From Zelonia costaricensis (Eukaryota; Euglenozoa; Kinetoplastea; Trypanosomatida; Trypanosomatidae): 30,220 bases of DNA. Each line of letters begins with the position of its first letter. Positions within the stretch are counted from its first letter, which is position 1. The notes under the pieces are model-generated. The model ran no database searches. It was given only the letters and a program-made list of their open reading frames with translations, and was not told where the DNA came from. The translations under genes and the position numbers were made by a program. Of the stretch, positions 19,090 through 27,461 are shown piece by piece. The DNA lies in contig JASAOO010003225.1 of NCBI GenBank assembly GCA_030849075.1, positions 1-30,220 on the forward strand, given 5' to 3'.

Positions 19090-19156
19090 CGCCTTTTCCC
19101 TGTCGCTGCTTCCTTCCTTCCTCCCCCCCTTCGGTACTTCCTCCGCCGCGCCTCAG
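19090..19156 (+). promoter_or_regulatory. Probable spliced-leader acceptor for DRC11
   Basis: A strong T/C tract (19090-19150) is followed by AG at 19155-19156. The resulting 109-nt 5' UTR contains the (AC)12 repeat and no ATG. An in-frame ATG at 19071 lies upstream of the tract and would be removed. Confidence 0.5.
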
Positions 19157-19174
19157 CAACGCAGAGGGCTCCAT

Positions 19175-19198
19175 ACACACACACACACACACACACAC
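19175..19198 (+). repeat. (AC)12 microsatellite in the predicted DRC11 5' UTR
   Basis: Uninterrupted AC dinucleotide run between the predicted splice site and the DRC11 start codon. If an upstream start were used it would encode a His-Thr repeat. Confidence 0.9.
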
Positions 19199-19265
19199 GC
19201 ATACACTCACACGCCTCCCGTCCTCCCCAGCCGATTCGCCCACGGGTGCACACACACGCGGGCCG

Positions 19266-22118
19266 ATGTCCACCCTCTCCTATCAGCAGCAGTACCAGCA
19301 GATTCTCTGCGACCTCGCCGAGGTGCAGCGGGAGGACGTGTACGTGAGCAACTTGCGCGTTGCCGAGGACGCCAAGGCGCAGCAGGCCTACCACGTGCAG
19401 TACTGGCTCTCCCTCTACGTGCGCTACGTCCGGCTCGCGCGCCAGCTCGCCGTCATCCACGACACGGAGCTGCAGCCACAGCGCCGCGCGGATGTGCGCA
19501 CGCTGCTCGACAGCTGCTTGGGCCGGCTGCTGGAGGCGCGGCATCACATCGTGGAGCACTGCGGCGACTACGTGACGCTCGACGACACGCTGGAGGAGAT
19601 GAAGCTCTCTCCGGCAGAGCTGGAGCCGCCGCTGCCCACGTACCTGCTGGAGGACCGCCGTGAGACCATCGTTCAAGACCGCGCCTACGTCCTCTCGCTT
19701 CAGCAGCACTACCGCGAAACAGAGCCGGACGTGGCCCCAGTCGCGCTGGCCGCCGCTCGGAGCGCGAAGCTCTTCGCGCAGGACCCGACCAAATCGCTGC
19801 CCCCGCTGCCCACGGCGGCGGACAAGGCCCCTGCCGTGTTGAGCGCGCCGGTAGACGCCAAGACGGCGCCGATGCCGGTGGAGGAGGCGGTGCGTGTCCT
19901 GCAGCTCGCGGAGCGCGGCCGGCAGGCGCGGCAACGTGCGCGCATCCAGCTGCAGCTCCAGCGTCAGCAGCTCTACTCGATCGCCCACGGCTCGGAGCTG
20001 CGCTCGCTGACAGGCAAGGACCGGGCCGCCACGATTGTGCAGAAAGTCGCGCTCGCGTACCTGCAGCAGAAGCGAGCGCAGGCTCGGTACCGGGAGGAGC
20101 AGGAGCTGCTCGGTATGGCCAGCACCGCGGCGATCCGCAGCGACGACGCGAGGGTGACCGCGGGGGTGCGGCATGACGACCGCAAGGCGCGGCAGCGCGT
20201 CAACCAGGCCGAGTTGACGCAGAAGACGCTCGAGATGGAGCGGCAGCTGAAGAGTCAGGAGGGCCCCAAGACGCTGGAGGTGATGCTGGACGAGGTGCTC
20301 ATGCACATGGCCGTGGCCCGGCTGGACGGCAAGGCGAAGGACGGCGTCATCGACGTGCCCGCAGCCGAGGACGGCGGCACCCTCGTCTTGCTCGGCCGCG
20401 GCACACGCAAGGGCAGCGCCGCCGCTGACGCCGCCGCAACGGGGACGAGCGGTGCGGGGGGGCGGGCGAGCATGTCAGGGACGGGCAAGAGCGGCCGGCC
20501 CTCCTCGCGCGGGTCGATGGGGGAGGCGAACACCACCATGAACACAACCGGAACGCGGCGCACCTCGGCGCGGCGCGCGGGCGAGGGCGACGCAGCGGCT
20601 GCCGCGACCCCGACGGTCCCGCCGAGCGCCTTTCTCGACCACGTGACGTCCATGACAGAGCGTCACCAGGCGCTGTGGAAGGAGCAGTTCCAGCAGACCC
20701 GCATCGAGCGCGGCGAGCTCGACCAGCCGTACGACGAGGCGCTGTTACGGCGCGAGCTGCTGGAGGGCTCGCGCGGCGTCATGCAGGACCTGCGCCAGTG
20801 CGTCGACCAGCTCGTGCAGATGGAGGTGGCGAACCTGAAGGAGCGCCTCGAGGCGGAGAAGAATGCGGGCAAGAAGAAGAAGGGCGGGCGCAAGGGAAAG
20901 AAGAACAAGGCGCCCAAGAAGCCCAAGCTGCGCGACCCCACCAAGGGCGAGGACCTCGAGTCGTACCTGAACACCACCGTGTACGAGAATAAGCTGCAGC
21001 TGCCGCCTGCCGACGTGCGGCTCTCCTCCTTCGTGGGCCCGGTCAGCGTGTCGGCCGGGCCGCTTGACCGGCTGCTGCGCACGCAGACCGTCGACAAGGA
21101 GGTGGAGAAGAAGTGGACGCGCGTGCTGCGGGGGTGGAACGAGGCGGTGGAGCAGCAGATCGGCATGTCCAAGGATAAGATGGAGGCCCTCTTCAACGCC
21201 TACGCCCAGCAGTCCTCGTGGCTGCGCGACCCGTCAGCCGCGGAGGTGCGCGCCGCCGCGGCCGACTACGCGGTGCTGCCGCTCGGCTCGCAGGTGGTGC
21301 ACGACCTCGCCCCGCACCCGACCGGGCTGCTGCTGTACGGTGCCCCGGGATCTGGCAAGACGCTGCTGTCCTACGCCATGGCGAACGAGAGCGGCGCTCG
21401 CTTCTTCAACTTGTCGCCCGGCAACTTCCTCACGACAAAGGGGATGGCCAAGATGGTGCAGGTGGTCTTCTACACGGCGCGCATGAAGGGGCCCTCGATC
21501 ATCTACATCGACCGCATCGAGAAGATCTTCGCCGGGAAGGGCGGCAAGGGCGGCAAGAACAAGAAGGACGGCGAGCTCGTGCGCGGCAAGAAGCTCAAGA
21601 AGGAAATCGTGAAGGGCATGGCCAGCCTGCAGCCCACCGACCGCGTCCTGCTCGTAGCCACGTCGAGCGAGCCGTGGTGCATCGACGTGGCGGGACTGTG
21701 CAAGTGCGTGCAGCGGGCCGTGCACCTCGCCCCGCCCGACTTCGCCACGCGTGAGGTGCTGCTTGATGCCTTCATCAAGGTGCGGCTGGAGGCGGCGCAC
21801 GTGACGACGCTGACGCCGGCGGCCGAGGCTGCCTTCACCGACGCCCTGCGCCACGTGGCGCTGCTGACGGACGGCTTCTCGGCCGGGCAGCTTCAGGACT
21901 GCGTGGCGCAGACGTTGACACCGCACCGGATGGAGCGACTGGCGCACCACCCTGTTGTGGCCGACGAGTTTGTGCCGGCCCTATCCGTGACAACAGGGCT
22001 CAGTGCGGCGGAGCTGCAGCGCTTCCACGACTTCCAGGCCGCGCTGCCCGTGACGATGCGCCGCGCCAACCCCGCCGAGGACTTCCAGCCGACCGAGGAG
22101 GAGACGAAGCGTCGCTGA
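19266..22118 (+). CDS. DRC11: Dynein regulatory complex subunit 11 (IQCA1/CMF22-type AAA+ protein)
   Basis: 950 residues. DRC11 (human IQCA1, trypanosome CMF22) is a subunit of the nexin-dynein regulatory complex that links doublet microtubules in motile flagella. The N-terminal 250 residues are helical. An IQ-like calmodulin-binding segment is at about 254-278 (ATIVQKVALAYLQQKRAQAR). A Gly/Ser/Ala/Arg-rich linker spans about 385-455, a helical part about 460-535, and a Lys-rich patch about 536-557. The AAA+ domain has Walker A GAPGSGKT at 692-699. The following LFNLSPGNF-type segment, the YTARMKGPSIIYID stretch and the LTDGFS motif near the end resemble IQCA1. Walker B reads IIYIDRIEK (745-753): the usual catalytic glutamate after D749 is arginine, and no clear arginine finger follows, so it may bind but not hydrolyse ATP. 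ATG 19266 is chosen because the upstream in-frame sequence is translated C/T and AC repeat. Confidence 0.92.
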   Translation: MSTLSYQQQYQQILCDLAEVQREDVYVSNLRVAEDAKAQQAYHVQYWLSLYVRYVRLARQLAVIHDTELQPQRRADVRTLLDSCLGRLLEARHHIVEHCGDYVTLDDTLEEMKLSPAELEPPLPTYLLEDRRETIVQDRAYVLSLQQHYRETEPDVAPVALAAARSAKLFAQDPTKSLPPLPTAADKAPAVLSAPVDAKTAPMPVEEAVRVLQLAERGRQARQRARIQLQLQRQQLYSIAHGSELRSLTGKDRAATIVQKVALAYLQQKRAQARYREEQELLGMASTAAIRSDDARVTAGVRHDDRKARQRVNQAELTQKTLEMERQLKSQEGPKTLEVMLDEVLMHMAVARLDGKAKDGVIDVPAAEDGGTLVLLGRGTRKGSAAADAAATGTSGAGGRASMSGTGKSGRPSSRGSMGEANTTMNTTGTRRTSARRAGEGDAAAAATPTVPPSAFLDHVTSMTERHQALWKEQFQQTRIERGELDQPYDEALLRRELLEGSRGVMQDLRQCVDQLVQMEVANLKERLEAEKNAGKKKKGGRKGKKNKAPKKPKLRDPTKGEDLESYLNTTVYENKLQLPPADVRLSSFVGPVSVSAGPLDRLLRTQTVDKEVEKKWTRVLRGWNEAVEQQIGMSKDKMEALFNAYAQQSSWLRDPSAAEVRAAAADYAVLPLGSQVVHDLAPHPTGLLLYGAPGSGKTLLSYAMANESGARFFNLSPGNFLTTKGMAKMVQVVFYTARMKGPSIIYIDRIEKIFAGKGGKGGKNKKDGELVRGKKLKKEIVKGMASLQPTDRVLLVATSSEPWCIDVAGLCKCVQRAVHLAPPDFATREVLLDAFIKVRLEAAHVTTLTPAAEAAFTDALRHVALLTDGFSAGQLQDCVAQTLTPHRMERLAHHPVVADEFVPALSVTTGLSAAELQRFHDFQAALPVTMRRANPAEDFQPTEEETKRR

Positions 22119-22275
22119 GGAGGACGGGCTCGCGCCGTGTCCAAGACTGCCTGCTTGCAAGTCCGTTCAAGGGGTGAAGATGCTGGTAGGCTGTGGGGGA
22201 AGGGTGCAGTGTGTATGTGTGTGCTGGTCGAAGACGTCCTGGTGCGGTTGAGTCTGCTTGCGTATCTGGTGATCG

Positions 22276-22278
<3 letters not shown>

Positions 22279-22319
<41 letters not shown>
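22279..22319 (+). repeat. (TG)n microsatellite, 41 bases
   Basis: The longest uninterrupted TG run in the window, about 160 bases after the DRC11 stop codon and therefore probably in its 3' UTR. Confidence 0.93.
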
Positions 22320-22320
<1 letters not shown>

Positions 22321-22531
22321 TACGTCCCGCACGCCCCATGTACAGTAGCTTCCCCTTTTTTGCTTTCCTTTTGGTTGTTTAATGTGTGTGTGTGTGTCCC
22401 CGTTGCCGGCAGTGCGTCTTTCCATCGAGGGCGCCGTGATGTGTACTACTCCGGGTGGGCGCGCCACAACTCCGAACCACCCACCGACGAACACGAGAGA
22501 ACAAAGAACACAACACACACACACACGCCGA

Positions 22532-22557
22532 GCCGCGTCTGACGTAGATGACGCGGC
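22532..22557 (+). other. 8-bp hairpin between DRC11 and the PIN-like gene
   Basis: GCCGCGTC (22532-22539) pairs perfectly with GACGCGGC (22550-22557) around a ten-base loop. No function can be assigned. Confidence 0.45.
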
Positions 22558-22885
22558 GGTCGTGGTGGCTGGGGGCGCCACACGCTGGAGGCGCGCGAAC
22601 GTCTTGACGGCGCATGTGATCTCTGCGGCTGTGCCCCGCACCGGCGTCCACACCCGCCTCGCTGCTGCTGCAAACGAGGGGAGGGGGGGAGGAGGGGGAG
22701 TGTGGTGCGCGAGCCCTGCGCCTGCGGCTGCACACGGTGGTTGTCACTGTGAACGCGCTCCATCGCGCAGCGCGCCCCTCACTGACACACACACACAGAC
22801 GCGCACACACACACCGTCTTCTCCCTCCCTTTTGAGGTATCCTCAACAGCACACACACTGCAATGTGGACCCCCATCCCCTGAAT

Positions 22886-22966
22886 CTCCCTTCCACCATC
22901 TCCTCGTCTTCTCCACGTCTTCACGCCACTCACCGACGCACCCCCTTCACCCTCACACGAGCGAAG
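22886..22966 (+). promoter_or_regulatory. Candidate spliced-leader acceptor for the PIN-like gene
   Basis: A C/T-rich tract of about 70 bases is followed by AG at 22965-22966, giving a 5' UTR of about 123 nt with no ATG. AG at 23009-23010 is an alternative. The C-run just before the start (about 23040-23080) has no AG between it and the ATG, so it cannot itself serve this gene. Confidence 0.4.
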
Positions 22967-23089
22967 CACGTGGAGCTCGCACGGGTGCTCTCTGTCGCAC
23001 GACTGGCCAGGACGTCATACCTCGCGCCCTCTCACTTCACACTCCCGCCTCCCGCCTTCCGTCCCCCCCCTCCCCCAAACACTCGCATC

Positions 23090-23827
23090 ATGGCGGCAGC
23101 AGCGGCTCACCAGTCGTGGCGCGGCTCACTCGAGCGCCTGCGCCTCGCCGGGTGCCCCAAGCTCGAGCCCAGCGGCAACGCCGCCGACATGCCGCGCAAC
23201 GCCGTCATCGTGCTCGACCACACGGCTATCAGCGATGTGGTTGCCGCGACCATGGAGGCGCTGACGGGGGCAGGCTTCGACAACCGCATGATCGTGCCTG
23301 AGCTGGCGCTCGACTACTTCGACACAGACGACAAGCAGGCTCGAAGCTCGTCCACCGCGACCGGCGCCGCCGCGGCCGACTCCGCGCTGCGGCCCAAGTC
23401 CCTCATCAACAGCGACAAGCTGCGGCAGAAGAAGAACGTGCTGCTCGACCGCGCGACGTACCGCGTGGCGGTGCAGCGGGTCGACCAGTACGATGCGGAT
23501 CTCATGACAGAGCTGGGTATCAACCCAAAGGGGTACGACACGCGTCTGTACGTCCTGTGCGCCCTGTACTTCCGCAAGATGCTGAAGCGGCCCACCATCA
23601 TCGCGTCAAGCGACGCGGTGGTGGTGGCTTTCGCCGCGCAGCACGACATGCCCACCTGCGCCCCTGCTGAGATTGTGAGGTGCGGGCACCTGCTCTCCAA
23701 GCCGCCGGCTGCGGCGGCCGTGAGGGCCGTACCGCCACGAACGCCACCCGCAAAGGGAAGGGCCCCGGTGCCGGCGCCAAAGCCCGCAAACCAGAAAACG
23801 AAGTCGTTCAAGGGTGGCCGCTGGTAG
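23090..23827 (+). CDS. PIN-like nuclease-domain protein, uncharacterised
   Basis: 245 residues; I do not recognise a named orthologue. The fold signature looks like a PIN domain, usually Mg2+/Mn2+-dependent endoribonucleases in rRNA processing, mRNA decay or toxin-antitoxin pairs. A hydrophobic strand ends in D43 (NAVIVLDHT), E71 follows a strand in MIVPEL, D150 opens a helix (YDTRLYVLCALYF), and D175 sits in IIASSDAVVVAFAAQHDMPT, the typical last strand, acidic residue and helix. Together they make the four-acidic-residue site of active PIN proteins. A Ser/Ala-rich insert (about 85-100) and a Lys/Arg-rich stretch (102-130) lie between E71 and D150. The last 40 residues are Pro/Ala/Lys-rich, ending in a basic FKGGRW tail that may bind RNA. 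The start is the first ATG after the pyrimidine tract. The PIN assignment is by eye; a structural rather than catalytic role is possible. Confidence 0.8.
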   Translation: MAAAAAHQSWRGSLERLRLAGCPKLEPSGNAADMPRNAVIVLDHTAISDVVAATMEALTGAGFDNRMIVPELALDYFDTDDKQARSSSTATGAAAADSALRPKSLINSDKLRQKKNVLLDRATYRVAVQRVDQYDADLMTELGINPKGYDTRLYVLCALYFRKMLKRPTIIASSDAVVVAFAAQHDMPTCAPAEIVRCGHLLSKPPAAAAVRAVPPRTPPAKGRAPVPAPKPANQKTKSFKGGRW

Positions 23828-23948
23828 TGTGCTGCGCTGCCGCCGCGTCGCGTTGCGGTGCGGTCCGTGGGGTGCCGAGGGCTGGATGGACCGGCGGCGC
23901 TCTTGTGCTGCTTTTCTGAAGTGACGTTTGGAACTGCCGGTGTGCGTG

Positions 23949-23988
23949 TGTTTGTGTGTTTGTGTGCGCGTGTGTTTGTGTGTTTGTG
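23949..23988 (+). repeat. Imperfect (TTTGTGTG)n tandem tract
   Basis: Repeated TTTGTGTG and TGTGCGCG units about 120 bases after the PIN-like gene stop codon, probably in its 3' UTR. Confidence 0.75.
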
Positions 23989-25099
23989 GAGGGTGCTGAT
24001 GTCAGCACGTACACGCCGGCGCCGGCTCAAGCCTTGGTACACAACGGAAAGGGCAGAAAGCGAGAGGAACACAAAATGAAGACGCGTCGTGCGGTCCCAG
24101 CCAGGCGGGAGATTTGCCCCTCGTGCAGGAGCGCGCATTACAGCTCATGCGTGCGCGTGCGCGTGCGCCCCCCCCTCCCTCCCCTCCTCGTTCCCCCCCC
24201 CCCCCCCACGCCGCGCGCCTCCAGCCGCACCACTGTCTACCGCACACCGTCTCCCTCACTCACCCGCCCCCCAACGCCCACGCTTCTGTCGACTGCAGTA
24301 CACACGAGTACGACTGCGATACCCGTCGAGCCGCGGTGACGCTGCCAGAGTTGCTGCTCTTCGCGTCTCTGCGTGCAGCTCCCGACTCGTCCCCACGCAC
24401 ACCCGCACTCGTGCCTTCTCATAGCACCACCACCACCGCCGTCACCATCATCGGCACAAAACTTCTTCTTCCTCTCTCGCCTACGCACCCGTTGCCGTGT
24501 CGCGGCACAGCATCCGCTGCTCCGCACAGGACGCAACGACCGAGAGAGAGAGCGGGAGACGGGCGACGAGGATTCCCCACTGGACGCCGTCGCCGCGCTG
24601 GTGCACGTCTCTCGCGTTTTCACGCGCGCCGTTTGCGTACTTTCGTTTTGTGCGTGAGCGCGGGAGCGTTCGTGTACTGCCCCGCTCCGCAGGCCTTCCC
24701 GCCACCCCTTCACCGTCACGTGTCGGCACCCCCCACCCCCCTCCCCCTCACGTGCCTTTCCCCACACGCGCCTCTTCTTCTCGGCGTTACCTCGGCTCGT
24801 GACCCCGGCGTACAAATTTGCTTCTCCCGCCCCTCCCCGTCCCCATCCCTTCTCTCCCGCTTTCTTTCAGCAATTCTTCTCAACTCTGTCTTCTTGCTCC
24901 CCCCCACACCTGCACACACAAGCACCTCCACACGTCCGCACTTCGACACCCTTCGCGGACGCCCTCGTGTGCGCCTCGCTGTCCGGGCTTTTGTGTCTCC
25001 TCCTTTCCTCTCCTGTCCGCTCCGTTGCTGCCCATCGCGTGGGGGGGGGGTGCCGCGTCTTGCTTGTCTTCCTTCACCGACGCCTCGCCCTGCGCTGTG

Positions 25100-25166
25100 T
25101 CGCTGCGACCGACACCTCACCCCCCTCCAGCCCACCCCTCCTGCTCTCCTCCTTGCAATCACTTAG
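25100..25166 (+). promoter_or_regulatory. Candidate spliced-leader acceptor for the phosphatase gene
   Basis: A long C/T tract ends with AG at 25165-25166, which would leave a 162-nt 5' UTR without ATG. Several later AGs (25269-25270, 25278-25279, 25285-25286) are also possible, so the site is uncertain. Confidence 0.3.
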
Positions 25167-25328
25167 TTTCTTTCTGTGCACGCGTGGGTGCGTGTGCGAC
25201 GCGTCAGCCCGTCTCTCAGCCCGGTCTGCTGTCCACATCGACGCACACGCATCGGCACGGACATCTGCAGCGGTACGAGTGCACAGCCCCTCGCCCCCCC
25301 CTCCCCTCCGTTTCTCACTCCAATCACG

Positions 25329-27461
25329 ATGCCCAACACGGCGCTCGAGCGGCCGTCCCTGCGGACGCGGTCGCCGCTGGGCGCGTCGCGTAGCTCCGAC
25401 GCCTTTCGGGACGGCCACTCGCCGTTCTCCTCCCCCACGCTGCACCGCCACGACGACCCGTGGAAGGGCACCGACACCACTTACTTCTCCACGTACGGCA
25501 CGGGCAGCGTACCGGCAACGTCGCCGGCGACTCTCGGCCTCTCCCCGCGGGCCGGCGGAGGCGCCGACGGGCAGCGCTCTGCCGCCGCTGCCGCCGCCGC
25601 GCCAATGTCGCACTCCCCCGAGCTGCTCTCGCCCACCACCCCGAGTCTGCGCCTTTCGCTGCCCAACACGCTGGGCCGCCTGGCACGCCGCCTCTCCGGC
25701 TTCGTGCCCGCCTCCCCAGCCACCGCCTCTGACAGCATGGAGCGGTCCTCAGCGAGCACCACTGACGCCCCTGACGCGGCTGCAGCAACGCCCACCGTCT
25801 CCCCACGCGCCCCGCGCATCCTCTTCTCCGGCAGTGGCGCAGCGGCCCGCGTCGCGACGCCGCCGCCCTCCGTTGGCGTGGCCCCGCGCAGCCCCGGCAG
25901 CGGCGCCACCACCATCACCACCGCCACCGCCGCTCCGCGAGCCCCACCGGCGGTACAGCGGCGATGGGCCAACACCGTCCGGGAGCCCTTCCAGGGGCAC
26001 CCGCCCGCCATCCCGCAGCGGCTGCACCACTCCAGCAACGCCTCCGCTACGACATCGCCCTATGCCTCGGTAACACGTCCGCCCACGACCCCGCGGCTGT
26101 CGGCGCCGCCGGCCTCCGCCACGACGCCAAGCGGCGTCGTGCGGCGAAGCAGCCAGCTGTCCAACTCGCTGCGCAGCTCCGCCGACCGCACCTCGGTGCA
26201 GCTGCACTCGAACCTGAGCTGCTCCTCCGCCGTCGCAGCCATGCGTGGCGGCGCCAGCCGCCGCAGCTCACCAGATAGCCCGGAGGAGGAGGCGGCGCTG
26301 CGGCTGAAGACGCGCTTCTTCCGCGCTGCCCCGCATACCGGCGAGTTCGTGCCGCTCATCGACTGGTTGCTGCAGCGCGGCGAGCGTGGCGAGCTCAGCG
26401 GGATGGCCGCCGCTGCCGCAGCGCCCTCGCCATCCCCGGCGCCTGCGAAGGAACCGGCGAACAGCGGTGGCAGCAGCAGCGGGAGCGCGGAGGTGTCGCA
26501 GGCGACCTTCTTCAATCAATCGTACATCACGCGCCTCTGCGCCGCCGCGACGGCTGCGCTGGAGGCAGAGCCGTCACTGCTGGAGCTGGAGGTGCTGGCG
26601 CACGACACGCTCGTCGTCGTCGGTGACATCCACGGCCAGTTCCAGGACCTCTACACGAGCGTGCTGTGCCAGCAGTACGACCGGCGCCGCTGCAACCCGG
26701 ACGGCCGCGACCGGCGCTTCCTGTTCATGGGCGACTACGTGGACCGCGGCCCGCACAGCCTGGAGGTGGTGCTGCTGCTGCTGGCGCTGAAGGTGGAGTA
26801 CCCGATGCTGGTGTACCTGACGCGCGGCAACCACGAGGAGGAGAAGACCTCGCGCGTGTACGGCTTCCTGACGGAGGCGACGTCGTCGCTAGGCGCCGAG
26901 GCCGGGGCGGCGGTGTGGAGTGCCGTGAACAAGGTCTTCCTCGACCTGCCGCTCGCCGCCATTGTGCAGACGCCGTACATGCGCTTTTTCGTGACCCACG
27001 GCGGGCTCTCGCCGGGGTTCCAGAATGTCGAGGAGATTTCCGCGGTGGAGCGGCGCAACTACAGCTGCGGCAACGTCACGGCCGCACAGGACGACATGAT
27101 CACCGGCCTGCTCTGGTCGGACCCGACACGCGACGTCGCCATGTACAAGCGCAACCCGCGCGGGTGCGGCTTCCTGTTTGGCCCGTCCGCGTCGTACAGC
27201 TTCTGCGCGGACAACAACTTCGACTTCATCTGCCGAGCCCACCAGGTCGCGATGGAGGGGTACGTGTGGGCGCACAGCGACCGCGTCGTGACGGTGTTCT
27301 CGGCCCCGAACTACTGCGGTGTGAACGGAAACAAAGGCGCCGTCCTCGTGGTGAAGGGTCGAGCGCGGCGGCCGATCATCAAGCAGTACGACAGCGTTGA
27401 AGCGGTGGAGCCGGCCCCGCAGCCGAGGACCGACTTTGCGTACGCTGCGATGTTCGTGTAG
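25329..27461 (+). CDS. PPP-family serine/threonine protein phosphatase with long N-terminal extension
   Basis: 710 residues. The C-terminal 300 residues are a complete PPP catalytic domain (PP1/PP2A/PP2B superfamily), which removes phosphate from Ser/Thr using two bound metals. Motifs: GDIHGQ 432-437 (metal ligands D433, H435), GDYVDRG 468-474 (D469), RGNHEE with N501 and H502, HGGLSP 557-562 (H557), LLWSDP, RAHQ 636-639 (H638), SAPNYC 658-663. All metal ligands and the catalytic histidine are present, so it should be active. Residues 1 to about 400 are Ser/Pro/Ala/Thr/Arg-rich, apparently disordered, and free of any domain I can name; they probably target or regulate the enzyme. No EF-hands, TPR or Kelch repeats are visible, so it is not PPEF, PP5 or the Kelch type. 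It looks like one of the kinetoplastid-specific PP1-like forms. ATG 25329 is the first in-frame ATG; upstream in-frame sequence starts only at non-ATG codons. Confidence 0.93.
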   Translation: MPNTALERPSLRTRSPLGASRSSDAFRDGHSPFSSPTLHRHDDPWKGTDTTYFSTYGTGSVPATSPATLGLSPRAGGGADGQRSAAAAAAAPMSHSPELLSPTTPSLRLSLPNTLGRLARRLSGFVPASPATASDSMERSSASTTDAPDAAAATPTVSPRAPRILFSGSGAAARVATPPPSVGVAPRSPGSGATTITTATAAPRAPPAVQRRWANTVREPFQGHPPAIPQRLHHSSNASATTSPYASVTRPPTTPRLSAPPASATTPSGVVRRSSQLSNSLRSSADRTSVQLHSNLSCSSAVAAMRGGASRRSSPDSPEEEAALRLKTRFFRAAPHTGEFVPLIDWLLQRGERGELSGMAAAAAAPSPSPAPAKEPANSGGSSSGSAEVSQATFFNQSYITRLCAAATAALEAEPSLLELEVLAHDTLVVVGDIHGQFQDLYTSVLCQQYDRRRCNPDGRDRRFLFMGDYVDRGPHSLEVVLLLLALKVEYPMLVYLTRGNHEEEKTSRVYGFLTEATSSLGAEAGAAVWSAVNKVFLDLPLAAIVQTPYMRFFVTHGGLSPGFQNVEEISAVERRNYSCGNVTAAQDDMITGLLWSDPTRDVAMYKRNPRGCGFLFGPSASYSFCADNNFDFICRAHQVAMEGYVWAHSDRVVTVFSAPNYCGVNGNKGAVLVVKGRARRPIIKQYDSVEAVEPAPQPRTDFAYAAMFV

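Larger units (their letters stand above)
14035..19265. other. 5.2 kb gene-poor spacer between flippase and DRC11 genes
   Basis: No frame here looks coding: the long open frames read through TG and poly-C/T repeats and give Cys-Val, Pro, Ser and His-Thr repeats. The first 550 bases are relatively T-rich (AATAAA by chance at 14234, an AT-rich patch 14485-14505) and probably form the flippase 3' UTR. Then follow a 39-base TG tract, alternating C/T tracts, a (GGGGT)n G-quadruplex candidate (15874-15892), an imperfect long stem (16371-16451), a repeat-free island (about 17812-18010) containing a GC hairpin, and a perfect 12-bp hairpin (18761-18792). A structured RNA, a short peptide gene or a degenerate retroposon (SIDER type) cannot be excluded. 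Confidence 0.65.
22119..23089. other. Intergenic: DRC11 3' UTR to PIN-like gene
   Basis: About 0.97 kb without a credible gene. It holds a 41-base TG tract (22279-22319), an 8-bp hairpin (22532-22557), CA-rich patches (about 22510-22528, 22785-22815) and a long C/T-rich stretch (about 22886-22956) feeding the splice site of the next gene. Confidence 0.7.
23828..25328. other. Intergenic: PIN-like gene 3' UTR to phosphatase 5' UTR
   Basis: About 1.5 kb with no credible gene. It holds a tandem TTTGTGTG-type tract (about 23949-23988), a GCCGGCGCCGGC palindrome (24015-24026), a GCGTGC repeat (about 24149-24165), a C15 run (24193-24207) and long C/T-rich sequence from 24170 to 25320. Long open frames here are Pro/Ser/Thr/Arg low complexity and are rejected as genes. 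Confidence 0.7.

Noticed and set aside
23993..24008. GTGCTG/CAGCAC small hairpin after the PIN-like gene
   Set aside because: Only six base pairs with a four-base loop; too short to distinguish from chance.
24114..25166. 350-codon open frame upstream of the phosphatase
   Set aside because: Pro/Ser/Thr/Leu low complexity from poly-pyrimidine sequence; it covers the expected 5' UTR and splice region.
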